From assembly GCF_037975245.1 (NCBI RefSeq), contig NC_092575.1:2859001-2923000 (forward strand): a stretch of DNA of 64,000 nucleotides, in the 5' to 3' direction. The notes under the pieces were generated by a model that did not search any database, was not told the DNA's origin, and saw only the letters and a program-made list of their open reading frames with translations. Position 1 is the stretch's first letter, and every line of letters starts with the position of its first letter. The position numbers were made by a program, and so were the translations under genes. The stretch is from Apostichopus japonicus. Taxonomy: Eukaryota; Echinodermata; Holothuroidea; Aspidochirotida; Stichopodidae. This document shows positions 10,218 to 25,251 of this stretch, one piece after another.

Positions 10218-11774
10218 ATGGGTCAAAGTAGTCGTACTTTCTTCGTTTGTTTTACTGTATGTGTTGTAGTCATTTTTGGTCTTCATGTCGGCAACCAATA
10301 CTACAGTGGGATGCTCTATACTTGCTACGATAATGATCAGTCTTTTCGAACATATGATTCAGTTTGGAGTAGCTTCAACGTATCGGATCCAGAGGATACT
10401 TTGCACGAGTATTTCCTGGACGAACTACTGGACACTCGATATGGTCACAATTTATCGAAAGATGACCTTTTCGTAGCGCATAAACGAGGCTTTTCTGTTC
10501 CAAAATTTGATGTCTTCCCCGGAGCTGCTACACTTTCCAAGTCTTCCTCCAAACATGATCCAAAGATAATACAAACTTGCAATAATACCGTCGTTTCTAA
10601 CGTAAGCAAAGCGTCTCCTCAGTGTTGTAAGAGAGTCATGTTTGTTGGACTCGGTGGTAAATTTGCGACTATCCTTCGAAAGTTTCCGTTCATCGTTAAA
10701 TGTCCAAATCTAATGAAGGTCAAGGAGAGGCCAGCTAAATCTAATGTAAATACATGTACTGTGGTAGTTGATCACGTCGATTTTCCAATGGCTATCGCAT
10801 CGGCCGATCTTGTAGTCTTTACACATATTGGTGGTTACATGTCACTGAATCTCTGGAGGGATTTATTACGATACAAACATGAAAATCAACGTTGGGTATT
10901 CAGTACCATTGAGAGTGCCATCTATGTTCGGGGTTTACTGCCTCCTTGGAATTTACGAAATGAAACTTATGACTTTGCGGATACCTTCCTGAGTCATACC
11001 GATGTAACGACTGTTTATGGAAGTTATCAACCATTCCAGATAGGAAAACCAAAGGGATTTTGGAATGGTACAGACCATCTCGCAGGTAAGAAGAGACTTA
11101 TATCGTGGACAGCAAGTCATTGTGAAACTTTACAATGGAACAGGAAAAGATTTGTTAATGATCTGGAAAGTTTCTTATCAGTAGATACCTATGGAAAATG
11201 TGGGAAATTATCAATCTGTTCAGCCACTTGGAAAGCAGATTGTTCTTTGGAATTTGATAATCTCATGAAAACTTATAAATTTGGTTTAGCGTTAGAAAAC
11301 AGTTGTTGTAATGAATATATCACCGAGAAGTTCTGGAATATGTTAACACTCGGAACAGTTCCTGTGGTAATTGGTCCACCTTTGGAGGACTTGGTGAAAT
11401 TAGCGCCACCGAACTCTTTCGTCCATGCTGATCAGTTCGAATCAATGGATGAGATGGCGGAGTATCTGTTATACCTCGATGGAAATGACACAGCTTACAA
11501 GGAGTATTTCACATGGAAAAGAAAAGGTCAAATACAACAAGACACAACGCCGGACCATTACAAACGTGCAGTGAGCGATGGAACTATATGTCAGCTAATA
11601 ACGAGGCTACAAGAAGACTCAATGTCATCGAAAAAGGGTATTCCTAGTACTCCATTTAACGTGTATTCATCCTCATGGGAAGACACTTGTGTTTCTTGCG
11701 GACGCCATCGTTGGCTTAAGGACTACGAATATTCACCGGACCACATGCGAAAATCGAGCAGCTTGTGGGCATAA
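10218..11774 (+). CDS. GT10 alpha-1,3-fucosyltransferase-like protein, single exon
   Basis: Predicted Golgi type II membrane enzyme that moves L-fucose from GDP-fucose to N-acetylglucosamine or related acceptors. I chose the ATG at 10218 (A at -3, G at +4), giving 518 residues; an in-frame ATG at 10167 would add 17 in a poor context, and a stop lies at 10125. Residues 8-24 form a hydrophobic signal anchor. The donor-binding half is typical GT10: WTASHC (297-302), a VDTYGKCG segment ending near 329, [10 protein letters not shown] (353-362), EYITEKFW (366-373), [10 protein letters not shown] (379-388), then [20 protein letters not shown]. Seven N-glycosylation sequons are present (residues 54, 78, 122, 128, 248, 283, 423). 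The acceptor-side region (ESAIYV to NETYDF) is divergent from vertebrate FUTs. It is intronless, as many animal GT10 genes are. A (TA)n tract begins about 16 bases after the stop. The donor domain is near certain; acceptor specificity is unknown. Confidence 0.92.
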   Translation: MGQSSRTFFVCFTVCVVVIFGLHVGNQYYSGMLYTCYDNDQSFRTYDSVWSSFNVSDPEDTLHEYFLDELLDTRYGHNLSKDDLFVAHKRGFSVPKFDVFPGAATLSKSSSKHDPKIIQTCNNTVVSNVSKASPQCCKRVMFVGLGGKFATILRKFPFIVKCPNLMKVKERPAKSNVNTCTVVVDHVDFPMAIASADLVVFTHIGGYMSLNLWRDLLRYKHENQRWVFSTIESAIYVRGLLPPWNLRNETYDFADTFLSHTDVTTVYGSYQPFQIGKPKGFWNGTDHLAGKKRLISWTASHCETLQWNRKRFVNDLESFLSVDTYGKCGKLSICSATWKADCSLEFDNLMKTYKFGLALENSCCNEYITEKFWNMLTLGTVPVVIGPPLEDLVKLAPPNSFVHADQFESMDEMAEYLLYLDGNDTAYKEYFTWKRKGQIQQDTTPDHYKRAVSDGTICQLITRLQEDSMSSKKGIPSTPFNVYSSSWEDTCVSCGRHRWLKDYEYSPDHMRKSSSLWA

Positions 11775-11783
11775 CATAGTGGT

Positions 11784-12240
<457 letters not shown>

Positions 12241-12287
<47 letters not shown>

Positions 12288-12305
12288 CATATATATATAT
12301 ATATT

Positions 12306-12344
<39 letters not shown>

Positions 12345-12350
12345 TTTTTA
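12241..12350. repeat. (TA)n tract with TATTCACA interruptions
   Basis: Alternating TA broken twice by TTCACA. It generates tyrosine/isoleucine pseudo-ORFs on both strands. Confidence 0.97.
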
Positions 12351-12531
12351 TTAAATTAGGTAAGTGATTGGAAGAAAAAAAAGTTTTTGAAACAGTAAAC
12401 AGTTTCAATTCCTGCTATTCCTTGTCACTTTCGTATGTGACCATGCACTGAAGAAGAGCTAGTTTTGCTCAAAAGCTCTGCAAAAACCAAACATTGGCTG
12501 TTTTACTTCCAATCACTTACCTAATTTAATT
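12351..12531. mobile_element. Short inverted-repeat element with a Penelope-type hairpin motif
   Basis: TTAAATTAGGTAAGTGATTG (from 12350) is the reverse complement of the stretch ending at about 12531 (CAATCACTTACCTAATTTAA), giving arms of about 24 bp around a 130-bp centre. The centre contains CTGAAGA at 12448-12454 followed by a GAGC/GCTC stem, the same arrangement as the motif at 30.6 and 48.6 kb. It lies between two (TA)n tracts. Confidence 0.6.
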
Positions 12532-13172
<641 letters not shown>

Positions 13173-13674
13173 TGCGTGTGTGCAGGTGTGTGTGTGTGAC
13201 TGTTTTAGACAAAATATTGGAATTTTCATATGTTATCCATCAGGGTTTAGTTTTGTTGTGGCTTGCATGAATGGAGGTATACGTGGTGCAAAAATTGTGT
13301 CAATAGAGGCAATTTTAGACCCCTTTAGGCCTCCCATGAACATCGTACGAAATGTTTTACTACTGAGTAAAAGGTTCGAGGTCACCCATGCTGATAAGGA
13401 AATACATTTAATTACATAGATATTCCTGTGGAGTGTAGTAGCACTGTATCTTGCAGTGCCTCTTTGAAAATTTAAACTGGATATTTCAAGTGGTCTATCT
13501 GTCAATGCATTAAATCTAAACACCACCTAAACTGTCTTCTATGTGAAATCACAGTTGCCATGCAGCTTAACCTTGTTTTAGCCTCTTTTATCAAGTCTTA
13601 TCCAATCTTGGAGTTGGAGTTGGAAGCTGCCAAAGAGTGGGAGGGGGGAGGGGGAGGAGCAGAGATAGAAAACC

Positions 13675-13757
13675 GTCGGGGTTTAGGAACTCGGGGTTTA
13701 GGAACTTTTTCGGGGGGGGGAACTCGGGGGGGGGGGGAACTCGGGGTTTAGGAACTA
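13675..13757. repeat. (CTCGGGGTTTAGGAA)n with G-runs, expanded in unit 1 only
   Basis: Units 2 and 3 have this word once (near 16971 and 19548). Unit 1 has about four copies, two of them changed to runs of 10-12 G. The stretch could form G-quadruplexes. Confidence 0.8.
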
Positions 13758-15690
13758 ACAAAATGTACTTTTGGTAGATGTTAGTCGTTGGCTCATTCGG
13801 GTGGCACTATAGTTAAAACGAAAATAACATTAATAAAATGTTACTGGGCAATGGATTGAAACGTCAACATATTGAGATAAAACAACGTTTAATATCAAAA
13901 TATTGATGTTTTATCATTTGCTTAGCAGCAAAACCTGCGAATAACATAAAATACCGCTAACCTATTTCGACTATCAGTTATTGAACGGGGGAACAAGGTT
14001 TGTTTTTATTTATCTATTTCAGTTCATGGTAGCAAGGTTTAACACAGCTAATATGTGAGTTATTTTAAGTGATATTGGGGATATAGGATATATTTACTGT
14101 AGCCTATCTCCATTATGTTATTTTTCATCTTTCACTGTATAATTAATTTTTTTAATTTTTCATGGTCAACATTTTAAGTACCCTTTTTTCTTGTTTTTTT
14201 TCCAACATTGTGAGGTCTTTGTAAAGCCCATTTGTACATATTTTTGTTAAGACTATGGTAAATATGTATCTGTTACTTGCATATAATGCGAGTGAAAATA
14301 TAAGTTATTCAAACGGGACCAGTCAACACACATTGTATTAAACTGTGTCATATACTTACTTAAGGAAGATTATGCTTATGTTTTACGACTTGTCTTGGTT
14401 TTAAAATTCTTAAAGAAAATTGTAAACTCGAAAAATATCGTGTTGATCATTATTGCAACCTGACAGTAGTTGGATGTTGTACAGGTATACAGTATGTACA
14501 CAACAGTATACACATGAGACAAACACTATAGAAACAGAACCGGATTACACAAAGTAGAAAATAGATGAAAGGAGACGAGAAACGCAAACATCATTCTTGA
14601 TCTATGAGGAGATAACTACCCAATAACAGATTAACACAGTGCCTCTTACGATTTTGTGTATGTGTGTGCGCGACGTGTGTGTGTGTGGGTCTTCTCGTGT
14701 GGACTGACAAATGACATTTGGGTTTGAGTACTTGTGTGCGTTAACTTTTTGTAAATTTTGCAACTAAAGAAGCAGCAATGTTCCTACCTCTTTGCTCATG
14801 GCAGATCAAAAACTGCAAAGGAAGACATCCATTTTGGTCAGGTTTGAGCAGTTCCACGAGAACAATGTTAAGAGTGATTAGGCTACACACAACACCATAG
14901 TTTCTTTCATTATAAAGTGTCTGGTTAACCTATGCATTACCTGGTGACACTCCAAAAATTAATTCACACCTTCCTTAGATGCAGGGCTACCTGCCAGCTC
15001 ATCAATAATGGGACCTGACATTTTGCTATCAGGAATAATTCGTAGACAATATGCCTGGTGGGTTTATACGGCTATAGGTTTCAAACAAACACTCAGTGAA
15101 AATACAGCTGTGGTGAATACCACATGAGATTTGTGACGATTTATCATCAAAAACCACCTTGCCAGTGTGTGCTTGTATATCATCATATGCAAGTTGCATC
15201 ATGTCCTAACTTGTTCAATATGTTTTTACAACAACACTTGTATCATTCAAGTTTTAAGTTGATCCTAAAATATAAGTTTGAAATCAGTTGCACAATTGAA
15301 ATTGAAACGGAAACTGCGGCGATGATCGTAACAACATGCTGTAAGTTACCGTTTAGGTAAGTTACCGTATAGGTATATATGTACGACTATGTGTTGAGCA
15401 CTTTTGCAGCAGGAAGTGAACAATTGGATCATACATATGCCTTTGTCGTTTACCTCCATTTCATTAACATAAAGTCTGTTCCAAGAATATCTTTCGAGAT
15501 CCGGCTTTAAGAATCACAAATGATTTTCAAGTTGGTTAGCATCATCTTTGATCTCTAGAGTAAGGCAAAATATGTCACCAAAAACAGAACTAGTATTGTT
15601 CGACACAGGTGTCAAACGCCTTTAGTGAAATTACGACCTTCCTTACCGGTTTCGAACGCCTGGACATACAATCAGCGTCCATGTATATAA

Positions 15691-15747
15691 ATATATAAAA
15701 ACATAAATATATATATATATATATAAATATTAATATATAGATAAATA

Positions 15748-15838
<91 letters not shown>

Positions 15839-15840
15839 TA
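15691..15840. repeat. (TA)n tract of unit 1
   Basis: About 140 bases with AAATATTAATA variants at its left edge. Confidence 0.97.
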
Positions 15841-15968
15841 AATGAAAATCGTAATGAGTTGGAAAATCAAGAAACAGTGAAAAAAAAATTTCAGCCTCCA
15901 CCGGGATTCGAACCACGGGCCTTCCGCTCTGTACGCGGACACCCTAACCACTAGGCTATGGACGCTGA
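15841..15968 (-). mobile_element. tRNA-derived SINE, minus orientation (unit 1)
   Basis: Read on the minus strand: box A-like TAGCCTAGTGGTTAGGG (15958-15942), an anticodon-arm-like hairpin (TCCGC, GTACAGA, GCGGA), and a box B GGTTCGAATCC (15914-15904). A T-run and a 60-bp tail follow, ending in the (TA)n tract. The tRNA-like head plus unrelated tail identifies a SINE rather than a functional tRNA gene. Confidence 0.75.
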
Positions 15969-16004
15969 TTGTATGTCCATAGCCTAGTGGTTAGGGTGTC
16001 CGCG
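15934..16004. repeat. Perfect 30-bp inverted repeat of the SINE head
   Basis: CGCGGACACCCTAACCACTA and the rest of the arm (15934-15963) are exactly reverse-complemented at 15975-16004, with an 11-base spacer. The right arm is a second, inverted copy of the first 30 bases of the tRNA-like head without the remainder of the SINE. Confidence 0.9.
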
Positions 16005-16133
16005 ATACTTTGAACAGACTTTATGTTAATGCAATGGAGGGGAAAACATTTAATTACATTGATAATCCTGTGGTAGCACTGTATCTTGCAGTGCCACTTT
16101 GAAAATGAAAACTGGAAATTTGGTTTATCTGTT

Positions 16134-16478
<345 letters not shown>

Positions 16479-18178
16479 AGATCGTAGTGAGTTGGATATG
16501 ACTGTTTTAGACAAAATATCGGAATTTTCATATGTTATCCATCAGGATTCAGTTTTGTTGTGGCTTGCATGAATGGAGGTATATGTGGTGCAAAAATTGT
16601 GTCAATTGAGGCAATTTTAGACCCTTAAGGCCCCCCATGAGCAGCGTAAGAAAATTGTTTACTGCTGAGTAAAAAGTTTCGAGGTCACCCATGCTGATAA
16701 GGGAAAACATTTAATTACATTGATAATCCTGTGGTAGCACTGTATCTTGCAGTGCCACTTTGAAAATGAAAACTGGAAATTTGGTTTATCTGTTAATGTA
16801 TTAATTAAAATCTAAACATCCCTTAAACTGTCTGCTATGTGAAATCACAGTTGCCAGCTTAACATTGTTTTAACCTCTTTTATCAAGTCTTATCCAGTCC
16901 TGGAGTTGGAGTTGGAAGCTGCCAAAGAGTGGGAGGGGGGGGGGGAGTGGCAGAGATAGAAAACCGTCGGGGTTTAGGAAGTCCCAACAAAATGTACTTT
17001 TTGTAGATGTTAGTCGTTGGCTCATTCGGGTGGCACTATAGTTAAACGAAAATAACATTAATAAAATGTTACTGGGCAATGGATTAAAACGTCAACATAT
17101 TGAGATAAAACAACGTTTAATATCAAAATGTTGATGTTTCATCATTTGCTTAGCAGCAAAAACTGCGAATAACATAAAATACCGCTAACGTATTTCGACT
17201 ATCAGTTATTGAACGGGGGAACAAGGTTTGTTTTTATTTATCTATTTCAGTTCATGGTAGCAAGGTTTAACACAGCTAATATGTGAGTTATTTTAAGTGG
17301 AATTGGAGATATAGGATATATTTACTGTAGTCTATCTCCATTATGTTATTTTTCATCTTTCACTGTATAATCAATTTTTTTAATTATTCATGGTCAACAT
17401 TTTAAGTACCCTTTTTTCTTGTTTTTTCCAACATTGTGAGGTCTTTGTAAAGCCCATTTGTACATATTTTTGTTAAGACTATGGTAAATACGTATCTGTT
17501 ACTTGCATATAATGCGAGTGAAAATATAAGTTATTCAAACGGGACCAGTCAACACACATTGTATCAAACTGTGTCATATACTTACTTAAGGAAGATTATG
17601 CTTATGTTTTACGACTTGTCTTGGTTTTAAAATTCTTAAAGAAAATTGTAAACTCGAAAAATATCGTGTTGATCATTATTGCAACCTGACAGTAGTTGGA
17701 TGTTGTACAGGTATACAGTATGTACACAACAGTATACACATGAGACAAACACTATAGAAACAGAACCGGATTACACAAAGTAGAAAATAGATGAAAGGAG
17801 ACGAGGAGAGAGATTGAAACGGAAACTGCGGCGATAATCGTCACAACATGCTGTAAGTTACCGTATATGTATATGTACGACTATGTATTGAGCACTTTTG
17901 CAGCAGGAAGTGAACAATTGGATCATACATATGCCTTTGTCGTTTACCTCCGTTTCATTAACATAAAGTCTGTTCCAAGAATATCTTTCGAGATCCGGCT
18001 TTAGGAATCACAAATGATTTTCGAGTTGGTTAGCATCATCTTTGATCTCTAGAGTAAGGCAAAATATGTCACCAAAAACAGAACTAGTATTGTTCGACAC
18101 AGGTGTCAAACGCCTTCAGTGAAATTACGACCTTCCTTACCGGTTTCGAACGCCTGGACATACAATCAGCGTCCATGT

Positions 18179-18276
18179 ATATAAATATATAAAAACATAA
18201 ATATATATATATATATATATATATAAATATTAATATATAGATAAATATATATATATATATATAAATATTAATATTA

Positions 18277-18319
<43 letters not shown>

Positions 18320-18384
18320 CATATATATATATACATACATATATATATATACATATACATACATACATATATATATATACATAC

Positions 18385-18423
<39 letters not shown>
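18179..18423. repeat. (TA)n tract of unit 2 with ATACATACA interruptions
   Basis: Longest of the tracts, with AATATTAATA and ACATACAT variants that differ from unit 1. Confidence 0.97.
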
Positions 18424-18550
18424 AATGAAAATCGTAATGAGTTGGAAAATCAAGAAACAGTGAAAAAAAACTTTCAGCCTCCACCGGGATTCGAACCACG
18501 GGCCTTCCGCTCTGTACGCGAACACCCTAACCACTAGGCTATGGACGTTG
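18424..18550 (-). mobile_element. tRNA-derived SINE, minus orientation (unit 2)
   Basis: Same head and tail as the unit 1 copy; box B is at 18497-18487. One base of the head differs (CGCGAACACC in place of CGCGGACACC on the plus strand). Confidence 0.75.
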
Positions 18551-18587
18551 ATTGTATGTCCATAGCCTAGTGGTTAGGGTGTCCGCG
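18517..18587. repeat. Inverted repeat of the SINE head (unit 2)
   Basis: Arms at 18517-18546 and 18558-18587 match except for one base, with an 11-base spacer, as in unit 1. Confidence 0.88.
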
Positions 18588-18713
18588 ATACTTTGAACAG
18601 ACTTTATGTTAATGCAATGGAGGGGAAAACATTTAATTACATTGATAATCCTTTGGTAGCACTGTATCTTGCAGTGCCACTTTGAAAATGAAAACTGGAA
18701 ATTTGGTTTATCT

Positions 18714-19042
<329 letters not shown>

Positions 19043-19047
<5 letters not shown>

Positions 19048-21325
19048 AGATCGTAGTGAGTTGGATATGACTGTTTTAGACAAAATATCGGAATTTTCAT
19101 ATGTTATCCATCAGGATTCAGTTTTGTTGTGGCTTGCATGAATGGAGGTATATGTGGTGCAAAAATTGTGTCAATTGAGGCAATTTTAGACCCTTAAGGC
19201 CCCCCATGAGCAGCGTACGAAAATTGTTTACTGCTGAGTAAAAAGTTTCGAGGTCACCCATGCTGATAAGGGAAAACATTTAATTACATTGATAATCCTG
19301 TGGTAGCACTGTATCTTGCAGTGCCACTTTGAAAATGAAAACTGGAAATTTGGTTTATCTGTTAATGTATTAATTAAAATCTAAACATCCCTTAAACTGT
19401 CTGCTATGTGAAATCACAGTTGCCAGCTTAACATTGTTTTAACCTCTTTTATCAAGTCTTATCCAGTCCTGGAGTTGGAGTTGGAAGCTGCCAAAGAGTG
19501 GGAGGGGGGGGGGGGGGGAGTGGCAGAGATAGAAAACCGTCGGGGTTTAGGAACTCCCAACAAAATGTACTTTTGGTAGATGTTAGTCGTTGGCTCATTC
19601 GGGTGGCACTATAGTTAAAACGAAAATAACATTAATAAAATGTTACTGGGCAATGGATTAAAACGTCAACATATTGAGATAAAACAACGTTTAATATCAA
19701 AATATTGATGTTTTATCATTCGCTTAGCAGCAAAACCTGCGAATAACATAAAATACCGCTAACCTATTTCGACTATCAGTTATTGAACGGGGGAACAAGG
19801 TTTGTTTTTATTTATCTATTTCAGTTCATGGTAGCAAGGTTTAACACAGCTAATATATGTGAGTTATTTTAAGTGGAATTGGGTATATAGGATATATTTA
19901 CTGTAGCCTATCTCCATTATGTTATTTCTTATCTTTCACTGTATAATTAATTTTTTTTAATTATTCATGGTCAACATTTCAAGTACCCTTTTTTCTTGTT
20001 TTTTTCCAACATTGTGAGGTCTTTGTAAAGCCCATTTGTACATATTTTTGTTAAGACTATGGTAAATATGTAACTGTTACTTGCATATAATGCGAGTGAA
20101 AATATAAGTTATTCAAACGGGACCAGTCAACACACATTGTATCAAACTGTGTCATATACTTACTTAAGGAAGATTATGCTTATGTTTTACGACTTGTCTT
20201 TGGTTTTACAATTCTTAAAGAAAATTGTAAACTCGAAAAATATCTTGTTGATCATGATTGCAACCTGACAGTAGTTGGATGTTGTACAGGTATACAGTAT
20301 GTACACAACAGTATACACATGAGACAAACACTATAGAAACAGAACCGGATTACACAAAATAGAAAATAGATGAAAGGAGACGCGAAACGCAAACATCATT
20401 CTTGATCTATGAGGAGATAACTACCCAATATAACTGATTAGCACAGTGCCTTTTTTCTTATGATTGTGTGTGTGTGTGTGTGTGCGACGTGTGTGTGTGT
20501 GGGTCTTCTCTTGTGGACTGACAAATGACATTTGGGTTTGAGTACTTGTGTGCGTTAACTTTTTGTAAATTTTGCAACTAAAGAAGCAGCAATGTTCCTA
20601 CCTCTTTGCTCATGGCAGATCAAAAACTGCAAGGAAGACATCCATTTTGGTCAGGTTTGAGCAGTTCCACGAGAACAATGTTAAGAGTGATTAGGCTACA
20701 CACAACACCATAGTTTCTTTCATTATAAAGTGTCTGGTTAACCTATGCATTACCTGGTGACACTCCAAAAATTAATTCACACCTTCCTTCGATGCAGGGC
20801 TACCTGCCAGCTCATCAATAATGGGACCTGGCATTTTGCTATCATGCAGGAGTAATTCGTAGTCAATATGCCTGGTGGGAGTATACGGCTATATAGGTTT
20901 CAAACGAACAGTCAGTGAAAATACAGCTGTGGTGAATACCACGTGAGATTTGTGACAATTTATCATCAAAAACCATCTTGCCAGTGTGTGCTTGTATATC
21001 ATCACATGCAAGATGCACCATGTCCTAACTTGTTCATTATGTTTTTACAACAGCACTTGTAACAATCAAGTTTGAAGTTGATCCTAAAATATAAGTTTGA
21101 AATCAGTTGTACAATTGAAATTGAAACGGAAACTGCGGCGATGATCGTCACAACATGCTGTAAGTTACCGTTTAGGTAAGTTACCGTTTAGGTCACAACA
21201 TGCTGTAAGTTACCGTTTAGGTAAGTTACCGTTTAGGTCACAACATGCTGTAAGTTACCGTTTAGGTATATGTACGACTATGTATTGAGCACTTTTGCAG
21301 CAGGAAGTGAACTACTGAATCACAC
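19043..21325. repeat. Triplicated block, unit 3 (about 2.3 kb)
   Basis: It contains the full body, including the part deleted from unit 2, but ends at about 21300-21325 without the terminal (TA)n/SINE portion. Confidence 0.9.
21155..21266. repeat. Local tandem of CACAACATGCTGTAAGTTAC in unit 3
   Basis: The phrase CACAACATGCTGTAAGTTAC followed by CGTTTAGG occurs three times at a spacing of about 47 bases. Unit 1 has a single copy. Confidence 0.85.
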
Positions 21326-21337
21326 AAATATATACAT

Positions 21338-21572
21338 GGACGCTGATTGTATGTCCAGGCGTTCGAAACCGGTAAGGAAGGTCGTAATTTCACTGTAGGG
21401 GTTTGACACCTGTATCGAACAATACTAGTTCTGTTTTTGGTGAAATATTTTGCCTTACTCTAGAGATCAAAGATGATGCTAACCAACTCGAAAGTCATAT
21501 GTGATTCCTAAAGCCGGATCTCGAAAGAGATACTTTGAACAGACTTTATGTTAATGAAATGGCGGTAAACGA
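21338..21572. repeat. Inverted copy of the right edge of the triplicated block
   Basis: The sequence from GGACGCTGATTGTATGTCCA to CGACAAAGGCA is the reverse complement, with a few changes, of about 15455-15685 and of about 17935-18175. It closes the array in the opposite orientation. Confidence 0.88.
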
Positions 21573-21595
21573 CAAAGGCAAAGAATATATGTATG

Positions 21596-22189
<594 letters not shown>

Positions 22190-24612
22190 ACCTGGTGGCA
22201 ATATAAAATTAACACTTTTCATACGGAGATCAATCTGTTTCATAAATGTACAGATTGATAGCGAATGTGATATATCAAAGAAATATGTATCAACATCAGT
22301 GTCTAATTCTTACATAACAGAATATCAACCACCCAAATCAGGGTTGCCATTTATGGTATTCGATGATAATCGTAACCTATTATAAGTGTAGTCAGTTTTA
22401 TTCATTAAGCATGTCGACTATTATATATATTTCCAAATTTCTACATTTTGTAAACTGTATCAGTACCGCCAGAAGACAATTTTTGCATATCCTTTGTTTC
22501 CATTTCAATGGGATATAAACTATAGGATTCTTTAATAGCATGTTTAGTTGCTGAGAAATCAGACCTCAAAAAATCAAGAAAATGTCACGGTCGTCGACAA
22601 ACTGCGGAATTTAATCAGCCAATTTTGAAGGAATTCAACTGATATTTTCAGAACATGCTTGTATCGTGCATGCACTGTGTTACAAAACATACGACTGAAT
22701 TTGGTAAGTTTTAGAAGAGGTGGAACTTCAACGAATACTCCTAAATCTGACGATTTGATATGGAATATATCGATAAGAAATTTATTGATATGAAATGTAT
22801 ACGTTGACCTGGTGTAAATCCATTTCACATGATGACTGTACTGAAAACTGACAGAGATAAAGAATGATTACAGTATAATGATTCTGCTGTTTCTGTCAGT
22901 GTTATCAGGATGCTGAAGTCAACAGTAGTAATTGACAACACATAAATACAACTACTAACTGGAAGCCAAGTTATACTTGGCTAGAAATGTAACAGTACTT
23001 GTCGGTAAAGTGCAATCAAAATTTCAAACAGACAATATTAAAATTCCAATTGATACTACATATTAACATCCTCCAATACTTACGTACAGTAATAATTAAA
23101 ATGAATACTGATATTAGATACTTTTCTATCTATTGACCAATGTCCATATATATGGTACAGGGATATTGGAGTGAAACCTCAGTGTATCTCCCAATAGAAG
23201 TAAACTGCCCTGCTTCAACCAGGGAGTTGTTCCATAAGGACTCCTTGCTTCTACAAAGAACATATTGACCAGAGGTAAACATTAGGCCATCTCTGCCTAT
23301 TGATTACATAACAGTCAGAGAGGACCCGGGAAGTAATTAACGCCAGGAAGTAAATAAAGCCAGACGAGCGCATCTCTGAACAGACTGATTAACATCTCGC
23401 AGGGATTATATAACTATCTATGTAACCCGTGAACTATATCACAACAAGCAGAGAGGCTCCTTTTGACGAGAATTATATAAAATATCAAACTTATCTAACA
23501 TTAATTGATGATGGTAGATATGCGTTTACAATATCAGTAGTATCAACATTTCAAGCTGCAGTGTTCAAAAGTTCTCTATTTGTAAATTAGTCAGGTCAAT
23601 ATTGGTTGTGTACGTAATCTAATCTTAACCTGCTAATCTACTTAATATACATGTATGTATGTATTTTAGATCCTCCTGCCAAGCAGGAACTTGCGAAGAA
23701 GCCATCATTGGCTTATCAAAGCCTCAAGCTGAGACTTTAGTTTTAAAAAGAGAGGGTTAATACACTCCTAAAAATTAGTGCTTAAAGACAATTTGAAATT
23801 TACCCACAGGCTCAAATTGCACCCCCAATTAGGGCCAGAAGTTAGATTTCTTAAGTTTTATAGGGTGCTGTTCGTAAAACATACGACCCGCTTGATTTTT
23901 TTTGGCACTTTTCCTGTACAACTACCACTGGACAAGGATCCTATGCACATTAAATCTCAAACATGTCTTTGCTTGTGAATATGGAGCACACTCAAAGTAG
24001 GGCAAGAAAAGGCCACTATCTCATTTTCTGCCATTTTAATTATTGTTACCAAATTGAGACGTAAATTTTCCTCAAAATTAGCTAAATTCGAAGACTGGTC
24101 ACATGTCTTCCGCAATATCTGCAATATCAGACATAAAATACTTTATATTTATGCAAAAGATGCCTCCAAACTTTGACACAAATTTAGGGCTCTTGAAATG
24201 CAAATCTGGATTTGGTTGCTAGGCGTGGCCATATCCTAGCAACCAAAACGTTTCAACATATTTTTTGCCCAATTTCATCCTTTAAGACATATGGCAAGAC
24301 ACTATGTCAATTTCAGGCGATTCTGAGAGGGTCGACGTGGAGGCCTCTGTTGATTTGGCATGGATTGACCCAGATATAAACTGGTAAGTACTTATACATA
24401 CATGGTACAAAACTCAAATAAAAACCTTTGGAATTAATTTTGTTATACTTTTAAAATATTTTCTAACAAATGTGACCAGCTTCTGTTAGGTGCAGAAATA
24501 AATAAGTCTTTTCTACTGTTATGTGTCATTTTGTTTTGGCAGAAATAGAAGATTTGTCCCAAGAGGAGCTAACAGCCATGACAGAGTACAGTACATGAAA
24601 CACAACCCTGAG
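22190..24612. other. Intergenic, with two unassigned exon-like open segments
   Basis: Mostly AT-rich non-coding sequence. Two short segments have splice-like borders. At about 23670-23742, TTTTAG precedes an open frame PPAKQELAKKPSLAYQSLKL ending in TAG. At 24317-24383, TTTCAG precedes DSERVDVEASVDLAWIDPDI and a perfect GTAAGT donor. I could not join them in phase to each other or to later segments, and they match no family I know. They may be pseudogene or repeat remnants. Confidence 0.3.
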
Positions 24613-25243
24613 CAGGGACGTAGCGAAGGGGTTTTTGTTGGGGAGGGTGTGGAGAATTTGATTTGCCGACGGATCTGGAAGTGGTGACTGAAATGGGGGA
24701 GGGGTCTAAGGGGAGTGGATGTCCCCTACCCTTTTGGAAAACTTTTAGTTTTGAAACGTCCTTAGATGCAATCTGGTGCATATTTTCAGTCAAATTTGAT
24801 TTGCCGACGGATCTGGAAGTGGTGACTGAAATGGGGGAGGGGTCTAAGGGGAGTGGGTGTCCCTTTTGGAAAATTTTTAGTTTTGAAACGTCCTTAGATG
24901 CAATCTGGTGCATATTTTAAGTCAAATTTGATTTGCCGACGGATCTGGAAGTGGTGACTGAAATGGGGGAGGGGTCTAAGGGTAGGGGGTCTACCCCTCC
25001 CCTTTGGAAAATGTTTAGTTTTGAAACGTCCTTAGATGCAATCTGGTGCATATTTTAAGTCAAATTTGGCACGGAAGAAGCTCCCGTTCTCCTTTTCTCT
25101 ATTCAGCTTTCCTTCTTTCTTCCCCTTCCGCTCTCTTCACCTTTTCTCCTTTTGCCGACAGACCCAAAATTTGCCGACAGCGACCAAATTGTTGGGGGGT
25201 TTGACACCCCCCACACCCCCCCCCCCCGCTCGCTACGCCCCTG
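24613..25243. mobile_element. hAT-like non-autonomous element (631 bp) with internal tandem repeats
   Basis: It begins CAGGGACGTAGCGA and ends TCGCTACGCCCCTG. ACCCTGAG flanks it on both sides (24605-24612 and 25244-25251), a perfect 8-bp duplication. Inside are three copies of a 131-140 bp unit starting ATTTGCCGACGGATCTGGAA (about 24659, 24798, 24930). A C-run lies just inside the right end. Confidence 0.9.
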
Positions 25244-25251
25244 ACCCTGAG

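Noticed and set aside
15841-15968. Functional tRNA gene
   Set aside because: Box A and box B are present, but the acceptor stem is not closed and the head continues into a SINE tail; the copies are in the triplicated repeat.
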